This document shows, one piece after another, positions 34,455 through 42,862 of a stretch of 64,000 nt of DNA. The DNA comes from Polynucleobacter sp. AP-Elch-400A-B2 (GTDB lineage Bacteria; Pseudomonadota; Gammaproteobacteria; Burkholderiales; Burkholderiaceae). Numbering within the stretch: position 1 is the stretch's first letter; every line of letters starts with the position of its first letter. Under the pieces are notes generated by a model. The model did not search any database, was not told the DNA's origin, and saw only the letters and a list, made by a program, of their open reading frames with translations. A program made the translations under genes and the position numbers. Location: assembly GCF_018688355.1 (NCBI RefSeq), contig NZ_CP061317.1, positions 938,091 through 1,002,090 on the forward strand. Direction: 5' to 3'.

Positions 34455-35282
34455 TTAGGTGTATTTCCCGGTGATTCCCCCATCCACTACCAGTTCAGTC
34501 CCGGTAATGTAGGCGGCAGCATCCGATACCAGGAAGGCGCAGGCGTGAGCCACATCCCATGCTGTTCCTGATCTACCCATAGGAACTTGCTTATCCCTAG
34601 CAGCACGAGCCTCATCTAGGCCATTTTCAGAGAACATCTTCGCTACGGTATTGGCAATACGTGGGGTATCAATCAAACCGGGCACCACCGTATTGGCACG
34701 AATGCCTTGACCTGCGTATTGCTGAGCAATCATCCGAATAAATTGGGTGTTGGCTGCCTTAGTGACGCTATAGGCTAAATGTGGATAGCCCATGTAGCGC
34801 ATACCCGCTACCGATGAAATAGCGAGAATATTTCCCGTGCCTCTGGATGCCATTTCAGGCAAAACCTCATGAGCTGCCAGCAAGAGACTGCGTACATTCA
34901 CTTTATGAATGCGATCAAAATCCTCAGCACTCGTCTCCATGGGTCCACCAACTTTACCGATGCCTACGTTGTGATGCAAAACATCGATAGGACCAAATTG
35001 ATTACGAGTCTCACTAAAAAGTCGCTTCACTTCATCCTCTTCAGAAACATCACCGACAAAGGTCTGTGCAATGCCACCTTCTCGCAGAATGATCTTGGCG
35101 GTTTCTTCTGCAGAGGCTGCATCTCGATCAACTACACAGACATTAGCACCCAGTCTGGCGTAAGTGACGCAAGATGCTCTACCAATACTCCAACCCGGTC
35201 CAGCCGAGCCGCCGCCAGAAACAAAAATAGTGCGACCAGTCAGATCAGTTGGCAAGCCGGGATGATGTGCAGTTGAGTTCAT
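34455..35282 (-). CDS. Short-chain dehydrogenase/reductase (second of pair)
   Basis: 275-residue Rossmann-fold oxidoreductase. The nucleotide loop is an unusual long form, SGGGSAGPGWSIGRAS, instead of TGxxxGIG, and NNAG is replaced by HHNVG. The catalytic Ser (ISSVAG) and YSVTK are intact, and VDGGITGKYT ends the protein. It abuts the upstream SDR gene with no gap. Substrate unknown; most likely a hydroxyacid or hydroxyacyl intermediate made by its operon partners. Confidence 0.88.
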   Translation of the reverse strand: MNSTAHHPGLPTDLTGRTIFVSGGGSAGPGWSIGRASCVTYARLGANVCVVDRDAASAEETAKIILREGGIAQTFVGDVSEEDEVKRLFSETRNQFGPIDVLHHNVGIGKVGGPMETSAEDFDRIHKVNVRSLLLAAHEVLPEMASRGTGNILAISSVAGMRYMGYPHLAYSVTKAANTQFIRMIAQQYAGQGIRANTVVPGLIDTPRIANTVAKMFSENGLDEARAARDKQVPMGRSGTAWDVAHACAFLVSDAAAYITGTELVVDGGITGKYT

Positions 35283-36023
35283 TTATTGATGTAGTCCTAC
35301 AGTCATGCCACCACAAACATACACTACTTGACCGGTAGTAAATCCGGCACGTTGATCTAGTAGAGAAGCAACAATATGCGCCACTTCCTCAGGCTGACCT
35401 ATGCGACCCAGGGGTACGCTTTCTAGAATGCGTTGCGTAGCAGGTGCACCTGGAGGGTTTGCACTCTGAAAGAGCTCTGTTGCTATAGGGCCAGGTCCAA
35501 TGGCATTCGCAGTGATGCCATCGGCTGCAAGCTCTAAAGCCAATGTGCGCGTGAGCCCCAGTAAGCCTGCTTTAGAAGTGGCATACGCAATGCGCTCTTC
35601 TTTGCCTAAAGCTGCGCGACTAGAGATATTCACAATCCGTCCAAAGTGAGCGGCTTTCATGGTGGGGAGAAGTTCCTGTACGCAAATAATGGCTGCCGCG
35701 ACATTCACATTCATCACTGCATAAAAATCTTCAATGCTGGTGTTTTCAATTGTGGCAGGGCGCACAATGCCTGCATTATTGACTAAACGGGTAATGGAAT
35801 GTTTTGATATTACCTCTAACATCGTACTTCGCAATGCAGTTTCATTTGATACATCGACCTCATAGAAACTCTCATGAGTAGAGATTTCTTTGGGAGTAAT
35901 TTTGTCAAAGTTAATGACATGCATCCCATCGGCAATCAGACGCTCTGCAATTGCTCGCCCGATACCGCGGCTAGCGCCTGTAATCAATACACATTCTTTA
36001 GCTACTTGGGTTTGAGAGGCCAT
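35283..36023 (-). CDS. Short-chain dehydrogenase/reductase (first of pair)
   Basis: 246-residue classical SDR: TGASRGIGRAIAERL cofactor loop, VNNAGIVRP, catalytic Ser in VNISSRAA and YATSK, and the C-terminal VYVCGGMTVG. FabG-like in length, but the operon points to catabolism. It starts two bases after the citrate-synthase-like gene and runs directly into the second SDR. Confidence 0.9.
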   Translation of the reverse strand: MASQTQVAKECVLITGASRGIGRAIAERLIADGMHVINFDKITPKEISTHESFYEVDVSNETALRSTMLEVISKHSITRLVNNAGIVRPATIENTSIEDFYAVMNVNVAAAIICVQELLPTMKAAHFGRIVNISSRAALGKEERIAYATSKAGLLGLTRTLALELAADGITANAIGPGPIATELFQSANPPGAPATQRILESVPLGRIGQPEEVAHIVASLLDQRAGFTTGQVVYVCGGMTVGLHQ

Positions 36024-36025
36024 GC

Positions 36026-36811
36026 TTAGCCAATCTTATTGGCGCCATCCACGAAGGGAATGGCATGTTCAACGGTATCCCAAATAAAACGGCCAGAGGG
36101 ACTTTGTTGCTCTTCAACAATATGGGCTACCAAACCTGCTGAGCGTGAGATAACGGCAAAGCCGCGCATGACCGCAGTCGGAATGCCGATCTCACCCAGC
36201 AGCGCAGCTACCGCACCAGTAGCATTGATCGTAATCGGGCGACCAACTACCGTATCAACGGCTTTTGATAAGATTTCCAGTGCGCGGATCTTATCGCCCT
36301 TGAGGTCTGGTTCAGCCCGACCCATTTCCAATAATTTGTATGCACGTGGGTCTACGGGTTTATGAAGATGATGCCCAAATCCCGGAACGGCTGCCTTGAT
36401 CGCTTTGTAATGTTGCGCTATGTCGAGTGCTTCTGCCTCAGGATTACTTGCCGCTGTAATCCGATCTAATAAGCCAGAACAATTTTCCATGGTGCCAATG
36501 AAAGAACTGCCGACAGCCAGCAAGCCAGCCGATACCGCTCCTTGAAGATTTTCTGGAGCGCTCATGTAAATCAATCGCGTTGCAATTGCGCTAGGTGTGA
36601 GGCCATGCTCCATGAGAACAATGAGCACAACGTCAGTAATTCGAATATCTACAGGTCGTGGAGTTCTGCCTAAGATTTGCATCAACATCACTTCAGTAAA
36701 CGTTTTTTTCCCCATCAAGTCTTCGACAAGGTCTGCATCGCGATAGTGCAGGTTTGTAAGGGTATGAGTACACAAACTCGTTACTGGTGTTTTGCTAGAT
36801 GAATTAGTCAT
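36026..36811 (-). CDS. Short citrate-synthase-fold protein (citryl-CoA lyase-like)
   Basis: 261 residues, about 60% of citrate synthase length. It keeps the small-domain signature PGFGHHLHKPVDPRAYKLLE, which carries the second catalytic His. However, the segment matching the first catalytic His (LHGGANE in citrate synthase) reads SFIGTMEN, and that of the catalytic Asp (NVDFYSG) reads TINATGA. Two of three catalytic residues thus seem replaced. Proteins like this are often named citryl-CoA lyase. Between an acyl-CoA ligase and two SDRs, cleavage or transfer on a citryl- or malyl-CoA-like thioester is plausible. Confidence 0.75.
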   Translation of the reverse strand: MTNSSSKTPVTSLCTHTLTNLHYRDADLVEDLMGKKTFTEVMLMQILGRTPRPVDIRITDVVLIVLMEHGLTPSAIATRLIYMSAPENLQGAVSAGLLAVGSSFIGTMENCSGLLDRITAASNPEAEALDIAQHYKAIKAAVPGFGHHLHKPVDPRAYKLLEMGRAEPDLKGDKIRALEILSKAVDTVVGRPITINATGAVAALLGEIGIPTAVMRGFAVISRSAGLVAHIVEEQQSPSGRFIWDTVEHAIPFVDGANKIG

Positions 36812-36821
36812 GATGGCTTAA

Positions 36822-38342
36822 TTAAGAATGTGTTGAAGAGTTAAGAATGTTTTGGAGGACGGCGCTCTTGAGTAATTTGCCCACATTAGAGCGAGGCAGA
36901 CTGTCATAAAAGTGGATCCGTTTTGGTGTCTGAACTGGGCCCAAAAGTTCTCGCACAAACGCAATCAGCGCTGCCTCATCCGCTTGCTGCTCAGGGCGAA
37001 GTTGTACTGCGGCTTGCACGCTTTCTCCCCACTTATCATCTGGTACGCCAAAAACAAGACATTCATGAACGGCGGGGTGTTGGCTTAAAGCATTTTCAAC
37101 ATCTACTGGATAGACATTAAATCCGCCAGTAATCACAATATCCTTGAGACGGTCTTTTAAGTAGAGGTAGCCACGCTGATCAATCAGACCGCGATCGCCA
37201 GTGTGAAGCCAACCGTTAATGATTGTTTCTGCAGTTTTTTCTGGCATGCGCCAGTAACCTGTCATGAGAAGATCGCCACGTGCTACTACCTCCCCGATTT
37301 CGCCTGTGGGAAGGAAGCTGCCGTCGGGTGCCATGATGGCGACATCAGTAAACCAGGTAGTGCAACCTACGGCAGCCCAATTTTGAGGATCTTCAAAATC
37401 CTCTGGTTTCATGACGGTTAGTATTTGAGGGGCTTCAGTTTGACCATAGGTAGTGCAAAGCACGGGACCAAAAAATTCCCGTACAGCACGCACTTTTTCA
37501 GCAGGCATTGGAGCACCACCATATATCAGCCTACGTAGCTTGGGAAAATCTTTGCGTGAGGCATTGGGTAATGCCATCAACATGTATAGCAATGTTGGTG
37601 GCATAAAGGAGGCGGTACCTCCGCGCTCTCTAAAGGCTGTGCGAACTACTTCAGCACCGGCTCCGTCTAAGATGACATGACATCCGCCTTGCGCAAGAAT
37701 AGGCAAAATATAAGTTGATGTACCGTGAGTAATTGGCGCCGCAACAATGTAGCGCTCTTGCTCATCAAAGCCCCACGACTGAATCTGGTTAGTAATATTA
37801 GCTAACCAGGCGCGATAGGGTTGCATTACCCCTTTTGGAGCGCCTGTAGTACCGCCAGTAAATTTGATGGCTTGAGTGGCATCTAAAGGCAAGTCAAATG
37901 ACGGGAGTGGGGCGCCATCGTGACCTTGGATCAGGCTACCCATCGTTTTGCTTGATGCTTGCCCATCATCCATGCTGGTCAGAATAAAAATACCTGGGGC
38001 ATCAGTTAGTAAGTCATCTAAGGCTTGATCATGAATGATGAGGCTTGGTTCTGTGATGTCGATGATGCGTCGTATTTCAGGTCGAGTACTTTTAGGGTTG
38101 AGTGGAACCCATACTTTTCCTGAGGCAAGTACTGCTAATAGGGCGATGATGTGCTCCGCGCTATTGCCAGAGCAAATTGCTACACGGCTTTGAAGATGGG
38201 GATCCAATTCCACAAGGGCGCTAGCAAGCGCCTTAACTTTGGAGGCCAATTCTTCATAGCTAATCGGGCCGGTAGGCGTATCGATGGCTGTACGCTTTGG
38301 CCAGCGCAAAGATGCTCGCCAAAAGAAGTCGATTGGAAACAT
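36822..38342 (-). CDS. AMP-dependent acyl-CoA synthetase
   Basis: 506-residue ANL-family ligase that activates a carboxylate to its CoA thioester through an acyl-adenylate. AMP-binding IKFTGGTTGAPKGVM, TTYGQTEAP, the hinge LKDRLKDIVITGGFNVYPVD, and the catalytic Lys in PRSNVGKLLK are present. ATG 38342 gives MFPIDFFWRASLRWPKRT, a normal start; a longer frame runs into tctC. The substrate is probably the acid released or imported by its operon partners. Confidence 0.9.
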   Translation of the reverse strand: MFPIDFFWRASLRWPKRTAIDTPTGPISYEELASKVKALASALVELDPHLQSRVAICSGNSAEHIIALLAVLASGKVWVPLNPKSTRPEIRRIIDITEPSLIIHDQALDDLLTDAPGIFILTSMDDGQASSKTMGSLIQGHDGAPLPSFDLPLDATQAIKFTGGTTGAPKGVMQPYRAWLANITNQIQSWGFDEQERYIVAAPITHGTSTYILPILAQGGCHVILDGAGAEVVRTAFRERGGTASFMPPTLLYMLMALPNASRKDFPKLRRLIYGGAPMPAEKVRAVREFFGPVLCTTYGQTEAPQILTVMKPEDFEDPQNWAAVGCTTWFTDVAIMAPDGSFLPTGEIGEVVARGDLLMTGYWRMPEKTAETIINGWLHTGDRGLIDQRGYLYLKDRLKDIVITGGFNVYPVDVENALSQHPAVHECLVFGVPDDKWGESVQAAVQLRPEQQADEAALIAFVRELLGPVQTPKRIHFYDSLPRSNVGKLLKSAVLQNILNSSTHS

Positions 38343-38370
38343 GCGGGGACTTTCTTCTTTCTGGTGTCTT

Positions 38371-39363
38371 TTATTCGGCTTTTGCGCCAGATGCTCTAAC
38401 CACTTCACGCCAGCGTTTTACCTCAGCTGTTGCGAAGTCACGCATTTTCTCTGGCGAGCCAGGTTCAGGTGTAGCACCCAACTCTTGGAGGCGTTGACGC
38501 ACATCTGGTGATGTGAGGGCTTTATTTAGTGCTGCATTGAGCTTTTCGATGATCGGCTTCGGAGTTCCAGCAGGAGCGGCCAAGGCAAACCAGGACTGCA
38601 CGTCAAAATTGGGGTAACCAGATTCGGCAAGTGTAGGTAGCTCCGGCAGTAATGGGGATCGTTGCGCACTGGTAATGCCAACTGCACGAAGCTTTCCGCT
38701 TTGAATATGAGGCATTGCAGAAGGGGCGTTGTCAAACATGGAATCAACCTGACCCCCTAGTAAATCTGTGACGGCAGGAGCGCTCCCCTTGTAAGGGATG
38801 TGCAGCATTTGGATTTTCGATTGCATCTTAAACATTTCACCGGAGAGATGAATAGATGAGCCACTACCGGAGGATGCAAAAGTCACGCCATCTTTTGATT
38901 CTTTGGCGTAGCGCACATAGTCCGCAACTGTTTTGATTGGAAGGTTTGGATTGACCACCAAAATGTTGGGGATTTTGGCAATCATGCCAACAGGCTCTAA
39001 ATCCTTGAGTGCGTCGTACCCAAGTTTTGGATACAGTGACATATTGATGGTGTTGGCAATTGAAAAGGCGTAAAGGGTATACCCATCGGCCGATGACCGT
39101 GCAACGATTTCTGCCCCTACATTGCTATTGGCGCCAGGCTTGTTTTCAACAATCACTGACTGACCCAAGGTGTTACCCATTTTTACTGCAACTAAACGTG
39201 CCAATATATCTGTAGCCCCTCCAGCAGAGTAACCAACAATGATCTTGATGGGTTTATCAGGCCAACTTGCGTTCGTTTGAGCGTTTGCTACTCCTACCGC
39301 ACAGCAGGCTAGGGCAGTGAGCAATACAAGTAAGCCTCTACGCTTCTCGAAATATAAGGACAT
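38371..39363 (-). CDS. TctC-family periplasmic substrate-binding protein (second)
   Basis: 330 residues, signal peptide LLVLLTALACCAVGVANAQ, then SWPDKPIKIIVGYSAGGATD, VENKPGANSNVGAEIVA and IPYKGSAPAVTDLLGGQVDS. AGGAG lies eight bases before ATG 39363, which decides the start. Second gene of the operon, so the imported carboxylate or amide should be the pathway substrate. Confidence 0.93.
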   Translation of the reverse strand: MSLYFEKRRGLLVLLTALACCAVGVANAQTNASWPDKPIKIIVGYSAGGATDILARLVAVKMGNTLGQSVIVENKPGANSNVGAEIVARSSADGYTLYAFSIANTINMSLYPKLGYDALKDLEPVGMIAKIPNILVVNPNLPIKTVADYVRYAKESKDGVTFASSGSGSSIHLSGEMFKMQSKIQMLHIPYKGSAPAVTDLLGGQVDSMFDNAPSAMPHIQSGKLRAVGITSAQRSPLLPELPTLAESGYPNFDVQSWFALAAPAGTPKPIIEKLNAALNKALTSPDVRQRLQELGATPEPGSPEKMRDFATAEVKRWREVVRASGAKAE

Positions 39364-39434
39364 TACGCTTCTCCTGAGTTCAGTACTTTTCATGCCCCAG
39401 ATTCATATCTGGCTATGATTCATTTATAACACTG

Positions 39435-40751
39435 CTAGTTGTATGGGGCCTTAAAGCTTGCCTCGGCGAAAGCGGCCATATTGACTAATTTTTCGTCCGC
39501 ACGGTAATCACCGATGAGCTGAACACCCAGTGGAAGTCCGTTGCTGGATTTTCCTACCGGTAGCGCAATGGCTGGAGTGCCTATAAAAGTCCAAAGAGAG
39601 CAGAAGATCGGATTTCCAGTAAAGCTGAGACCTTTTGGCGCCTCGCCGGTTGCAGGAGGTGCCAAGATTGCATCAAAACGCTCAAAATAGTCGCCGATAG
39701 ACTTACGTAACGCAATCTGCAGATTTTTGGCTTCCAGGTAATCCCTTTCCGAGTGCGCATTTCCCTTTTCAATCAATTCTTTTATATCTGCGCCCAGCAG
39801 TTCAGGAAACTGCTCAAGATGTTTTTTATGGACTACCGCAGCTTCACACGACATCAGCACTGCCAATGCTTCAATTCCATCCCAATAAGTCTGCGGTAAC
39901 GATAATTCTTCTATGCTGGCGCCTGAGGCTTTTAATAACGCTGCCGCATTTTTTACGGTATCCACTTGTTCTTGGCTTAACAATTCATCGAATGGAGAAC
40001 TGAGAATGGCAAAACGGGGCTTCTGCTGATCCAAAACTACATTCACTGGCTTAAGAATAAGCTCAGGAATCACAATTGAATCATCCTCTTGAGTTGAGGA
40101 ATTTTTGAGTAAATTAAATGCGTAAACTGCATCTGCAACGGATCTAGTAAAAAAACCGACGTGATCTAGTGAGCTAGAGACGGGATGGACTCCATTGCGG
40201 GGAACTGCTCCATAACTCGCCTTAAATCCAACGATTCCACAGTATGAGGCGGGCCTAATAATGGATCCAGCAGTTTGGGAGCCTATTGCCAGCGGCACAA
40301 TCCCGCTTGCAACCGCTGCTGCTGAGCCGCTTGAAGATCCCCCAGGAGTGTGATCACCATTCCATGGATTACTTGTAGCTCCCGACTTACGCCATGCAAA
40401 TTCGGTTGTGACGCTTTTGCCAAAGATAACGCCACCTAAGTTTCGAATCTTTTTGACTATTTCAGCATCCTCAGTAGGTACAAAATTTCGATAGATTGGT
40501 GAGCCATAGCTTGTTACAAAATCTTTCGTATCGATCAGATCTTTGATTGCTACTGGAATGCCTCTAAGTGGACCCAAGCCTGATTGTTTTATTAGTGCGG
40601 GTAGTGACGCTCTGACGGTAAACGCTCTTAATGTTGGCTCCAATGCATCTGCCAGCACCACGCATTGCCCCAAATAGTCATCTATCGAAAGTTGTTCCTT
40701 TTGAATGAGCTCGCAAGCTTTCACAAGGCTATTTTGTATTTTCATGGCCAT
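39435..40751 (-). CDS. Amidase signature family hydrolase
   Basis: About 438 residues. Amidase-signature residues are present: catalytic Lys in VAIKDLIDT, the Gly/Ser-rich GGSSSGSAAAVASG, and the nucleophile Ser in QTAGSIIRPAS; glutamine in QTAGS is a known variant. It would free a carboxylic acid and ammonia from an amide. First gene of the operon. The start at 40751 (MAMKIQNS) is chosen after GAGAAAAAG; ATG 40820 is in frame, and the promoter at 40842-40870 would allow both. Confidence 0.87.
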   Translation of the reverse strand: MAMKIQNSLVKACELIQKEQLSIDDYLGQCVVLADALEPTLRAFTVRASLPALIKQSGLGPLRGIPVAIKDLIDTKDFVTSYGSPIYRNFVPTEDAEIVKKIRNLGGVIFGKSVTTEFAWRKSGATSNPWNGDHTPGGSSSGSAAAVASGIVPLAIGSQTAGSIIRPASYCGIVGFKASYGAVPRNGVHPVSSSLDHVGFFTRSVADAVYAFNLLKNSSTQEDDSIVIPELILKPVNVVLDQQKPRFAILSSPFDELLSQEQVDTVKNAAALLKASGASIEELSLPQTYWDGIEALAVLMSCEAAVVHKKHLEQFPELLGADIKELIEKGNAHSERDYLEAKNLQIALRKSIGDYFERFDAILAPPATGEAPKGLSFTGNPIFCSLWTFIGTPAIALPVGKSSNGLPLGVQLIGDYRADEKLVNMAAFAEASFKAPYN

Positions 40752-40841
40752 TTCTTTTTCTCTGATCTGCGCTAAGTACTTTATACCGCATTCGTATACA
40801 TTTTTTAGCCTCTTCGCCATTCATTCAGCATCAAAAAACAA

Positions 40842-40870
40842 CGTATAAATTAAAGTTCACAACTTCACAA
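40842..40870 (-). promoter_or_regulatory. Promoter of the amidase-tctC operon
   Basis: On the minus strand, TTGTGA (40870-40865), 17-base spacer, TATACG (40847-40842). It overlaps the plus-strand promoter of the small HTH gene, so the two divergent promoters compete or are co-regulated. Confidence 0.6.
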
Positions 40871-40890
40871 CTTCTGTAGTATAGTACTAC
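40856..40890 (+). promoter_or_regulatory. Promoter and operator-like repeat of the small HTH gene
   Basis: TTCACA (40856-40861), 18-base spacer, TATAGT (40880-40885). The perfect inverted repeat GTAGTA/TACTAC (40876-40881 and 40885-40890) overlaps the -10, and a direct repeat TTCACAAC occurs at 40856 and 40864. This pattern fits autoregulation by a DNA-binding protein. Confidence 0.6.
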
Positions 40891-40904
40891 CAAAGGAGGG
40901 GGAA

Positions 40905-41084
40905 ATGAGAAAAGTGATACCAAAAACACATCAAGCTTTAGATTGGATAGGGAAAGGAATGACTGCAGCTCAGGCCGCCAGGAAGATGGAAATTTCAGAA
41001 TCTAGCGTCTATGCCGCCTTAAGAAAAACAAAAGCAAAAGATTCAGGTTGTTGTCCAACATGTGGTCACAAATTAAGGAAATAA
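40905..41084 (+). CDS. 59-residue HTH protein with terminal Cys motif
   Basis: Read directly from the bases. Residues 18-40 (MTAAQAARKMEISESSVYAA) form a clear helix-turn-helix; the C-terminus GCCPTCGHKLRK has a CPxC-type zinc half-site, enough for a dimer-shared or partial zinc site. A strong AAAGGAGGGGG lies upstream of the ATG. Its promoter faces that of the amidase operon, so it is a candidate regulator of it. One base separates it from the next gene. Confidence 0.8.
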   Translation: MRKVIPKTHQALDWIGKGMTAAQAARKMEISESSVYAALRKTKAKDSGCCPTCGHKLRK

Positions 41085-41085
41085 G

Positions 41086-41382
41086 ATGAAGAAGACTCTA
41101 TTGGCCGTTGTCTCAATCTCTGTAGCTGCAGTGGCATATGCAAATACCTCATCGGATTCTTCCGAGTTGCTAAGCCAGCAATGCAAGATTTCCGCTGAAG
41201 CAGTCTCTACATTAAAGGGCTTACGCTACGGCAATACCTCGATTCGCAAAGATGTAGTCGGATTGATTAACTTAAATCTAAAAGTCCAAGAGAATAAAGA
41301 TGCTGCGCAAATAACTCTGAACCGAATGGTTGATGATCAGGTCAATTCAACATCTGCTTTAGAAGCAAAGTATTGTTCTTAA
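41086..41382 (+). CDS. Small secreted protein of unknown function
   Basis: 98 residues. MKKTLLAVVSISVAAVAYAN is a typical Sec signal cut after AYA. The mature part of about 78 residues has two cysteines, one near the start (QQCKIS) and one at the C-terminus (KYCS), which could form a disulfide in the periplasm. I do not recognise a family. It follows the HTH gene by one base and precedes the Smr gene by nine. Confidence 0.75.
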   Translation: MKKTLLAVVSISVAAVAYANTSSDSSELLSQQCKISAEAVSTLKGLRYGNTSIRKDVVGLINLNLKVQENKDAAQITLNRMVDDQVNSTSALEAKYCS

Positions 41383-41391
41383 TGGCGTTTG

Positions 41392-41832
41392 ATGACCCAT
41401 ACATTTGAGTGTCCAGAATGTGGCAATCCTAGGGGCATGCTTGGGGAGTGTCGTCAATGCGGAAGTGAGGAGCTTCCTATTCCGCATAGCGACACGATGG
41501 TACTGAATTTAAAGTTTGATAGTCCCAGTACTGAGGAAGCTTTGGATCGATTAACTATTGGGCTTCGTCGAGCTTCGGAAGTGGGTATCAAGGCAATCAT
41601 CTTGATCCATGGCTATGGAGCTAGCGGTGAGGGTGGCAAGATCAAGCGGGCCGTTCATGATGCCCTAGAAAATAACTATTTCTCAGACCGTGTTGATGAA
41701 TATCACTTTGGCGAGCAAACCGCATTTGGTTGCGAGGCTTACCACGCACTTTTGAGAAGAAGGCCTGGATTAAAAGCTTATCTCAAACACTTTAAAGAAG
41801 GAAACGCTGGGATGACGGTATTAATACTGTGA
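41392..41832 (+). CDS. Zinc-ribbon and Smr-domain protein
   Basis: 146 residues. The N-terminus FECPECGNPRGMLGECRQCG is a four-cysteine zinc ribbon. The rest (about 45-140) is a small MutS-related domain: VLNLKFDSPSTEEALDRLTI, IILIHGYGASGEGGKIKRAV, and a C-terminal strand FHFGEQ-like segment. Smr domains bind or cut nucleic acids or collided ribosomes' mRNA. ATG 41392 is chosen; TTG 41389 lies directly before it. Third gene of the HTH mini-operon. Confidence 0.83.
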   Translation: MTHTFECPECGNPRGMLGECRQCGSEELPIPHSDTMVLNLKFDSPSTEEALDRLTIGLRRASEVGIKAIILIHGYGASGEGGKIKRAVHDALENNYFSDRVDEYHFGEQTAFGCEAYHALLRRRPGLKAYLKHFKEGNAGMTVLIL

Positions 41833-41862
41833 TCTTTGGGATCAATTGCTTAGAATAGAACG

Positions 41863-42198
41863 ATGACTACTAAAAAACCGATCAGCACGCAGGAAGAAGC
41901 TGAGATCCATTCAGAGGATTTGATAAGTGACTTTAAGGCGCTTATGGCAGATGCTGAGGATCTCATTAAGGCAACCGCAATCCATGACGATGGCTCGCTT
42001 GGCGCAATTCGTTCAAAGGCTTTGGAGACGCTCAATAGTGCAAAAGAAAGTCTATCCTCTGTTGAGGGTACTGTGACTGAAAAGGCTAAGGTAGTTGCCG
42101 AGCGCACTGATGAGTTTGTCCATCGAAATCCCTGGGAGGCGGTAGGTGTCGCTGCAGGTCTCGGACTTTTAATCGGCCTATTCATTCGTCGTCGCTAG
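41863..42198 (+). CDS. DUF883 family protein (ElaB/YqjD-like)
   Basis: 111 residues: a long helical amphipathic part with coiled-coil character, then a C-terminal membrane anchor WEAVGVAAGLGLLIGLFIRRR-like segment preceded by the FVHRNP motif of the family. E. coli YqjD and ElaB bind ribosomes at the inner membrane in stationary phase. It starts the yqjD-yqjE-yqjK-like trio. Confidence 0.9.
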   Translation: MTTKKPISTQEEAEIHSEDLISDFKALMADAEDLIKATAIHDDGSLGAIRSKALETLNSAKESLSSVEGTVTEKAKVVAERTDEFVHRNPWEAVGVAAGLGLLIGLFIRRR

Positions 42199-42204
42199 GA
42201 ATTC

Positions 42205-42576
42205 ATGTCACAAGAAAACCTTTTATCCTCCCTCAAGAATCTCGTCTCCACCGGAGCATCCATTGCGCAGACTCGTCTGGAGTTGATCTCTACCGATGTG
42301 CAGATTGCGCGCACTAAGTTTCTGAGTCTATTGGTTATGGTGATCTTTACATTATTTTTCTTATTCTTTGGCTTGGTGATGCTGGCCTTACTTATTGTGA
42401 TTTATAGCTGGGAGACTGATCGGGTCTTGGCGCTGAGCTTGCTAACTAGTGGTTTCTTAGCGGTAGGCATCATTTTGGCGCTGGTAGTTTTTCGCTCACT
42501 CAAAACTATGCCTAAATTATTCGAGGCAACGATTGCTGAGTTAGCTAAAGATCGTCAGGAGCTCTCAAAACAATGA
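42205..42576 (+). CDS. YqjE-like membrane protein (phage holin superfamily)
   Basis: 123 residues with two transmembrane helices (about 40-70 and 76-97) after an amphipathic N-terminus SLKNLVSTGASIAQTRLELI. This is the YqjE/Phage_holin_3_6 pattern; it is a housekeeping envelope gene and no phage genes are near. Its stop overlaps the next ATG (ATGA). Confidence 0.88.
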   Translation: MSQENLLSSLKNLVSTGASIAQTRLELISTDVQIARTKFLSLLVMVIFTLFFLFFGLVMLALLIVIYSWETDRVLALSLLTSGFLAVGIILALVVFRSLKTMPKLFEATIAELAKDRQELSKQ

Positions 42577-42854
42577 GTAAAACGCTAGCTGAACTTCAAG
42601 CTAGGCAAAAAGTGCTGCAGGGGAGGGCAGCCCAAGAGCGTGCTGACTTTGCCTTGCATTTTGAGCCCATAGAAAAGCCCTTGTCATGGGCTGATAAAGG
42701 TATGGATGCATTTAATTTCATGAAGAGTAGGCCGATCTTGTGGACTAGTGCGTTCGCAGTACTAGCGCACTACAAACCCAAGCTTGCCAGTAAAGTGCTC
42801 GCAGTAGGCTGGGGCACTGTCAAGCTTCTCAAAGGCGCTAAGAGTCTTTTGTAA
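42573..42854 (+). CDS. YqjK-like protein
   Basis: 93 residues, helical, with an N-terminal ELQARQKVLQGRAAQERADF and a weakly hydrophobic middle (FMKSRPILWTSAFAVLAH). Position third after yqjD and yqjE and four-base overlap with yqjE support the name. Function unknown; the trio is stress-linked in E. coli. Confidence 0.75.
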   Translation: MSKTLAELQARQKVLQGRAAQERADFALHFEPIEKPLSWADKGMDAFNFMKSRPILWTSAFAVLAHYKPKLASKVLAVGWGTVKLLKGAKSLL

Positions 42855-42862
42855 GACCCGCT

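Noticed and set aside
36039..36365. Plus-strand 108-residue frame opposite the citrate-synthase-like gene
   Set aside because: It is antisense to a gene with clear family motifs and has no SD or recognisable domain.
33247..40904. Genomic island integrated at tRNA-Ser
   Set aside because: No integrase and no repeat of the tRNA 3' end was found downstream, and base use resembles the neighbours.
42205..42576. Prophage holin
   Set aside because: The holin-like protein is part of the YqjD-YqjE-YqjK trio; no phage genes are present.
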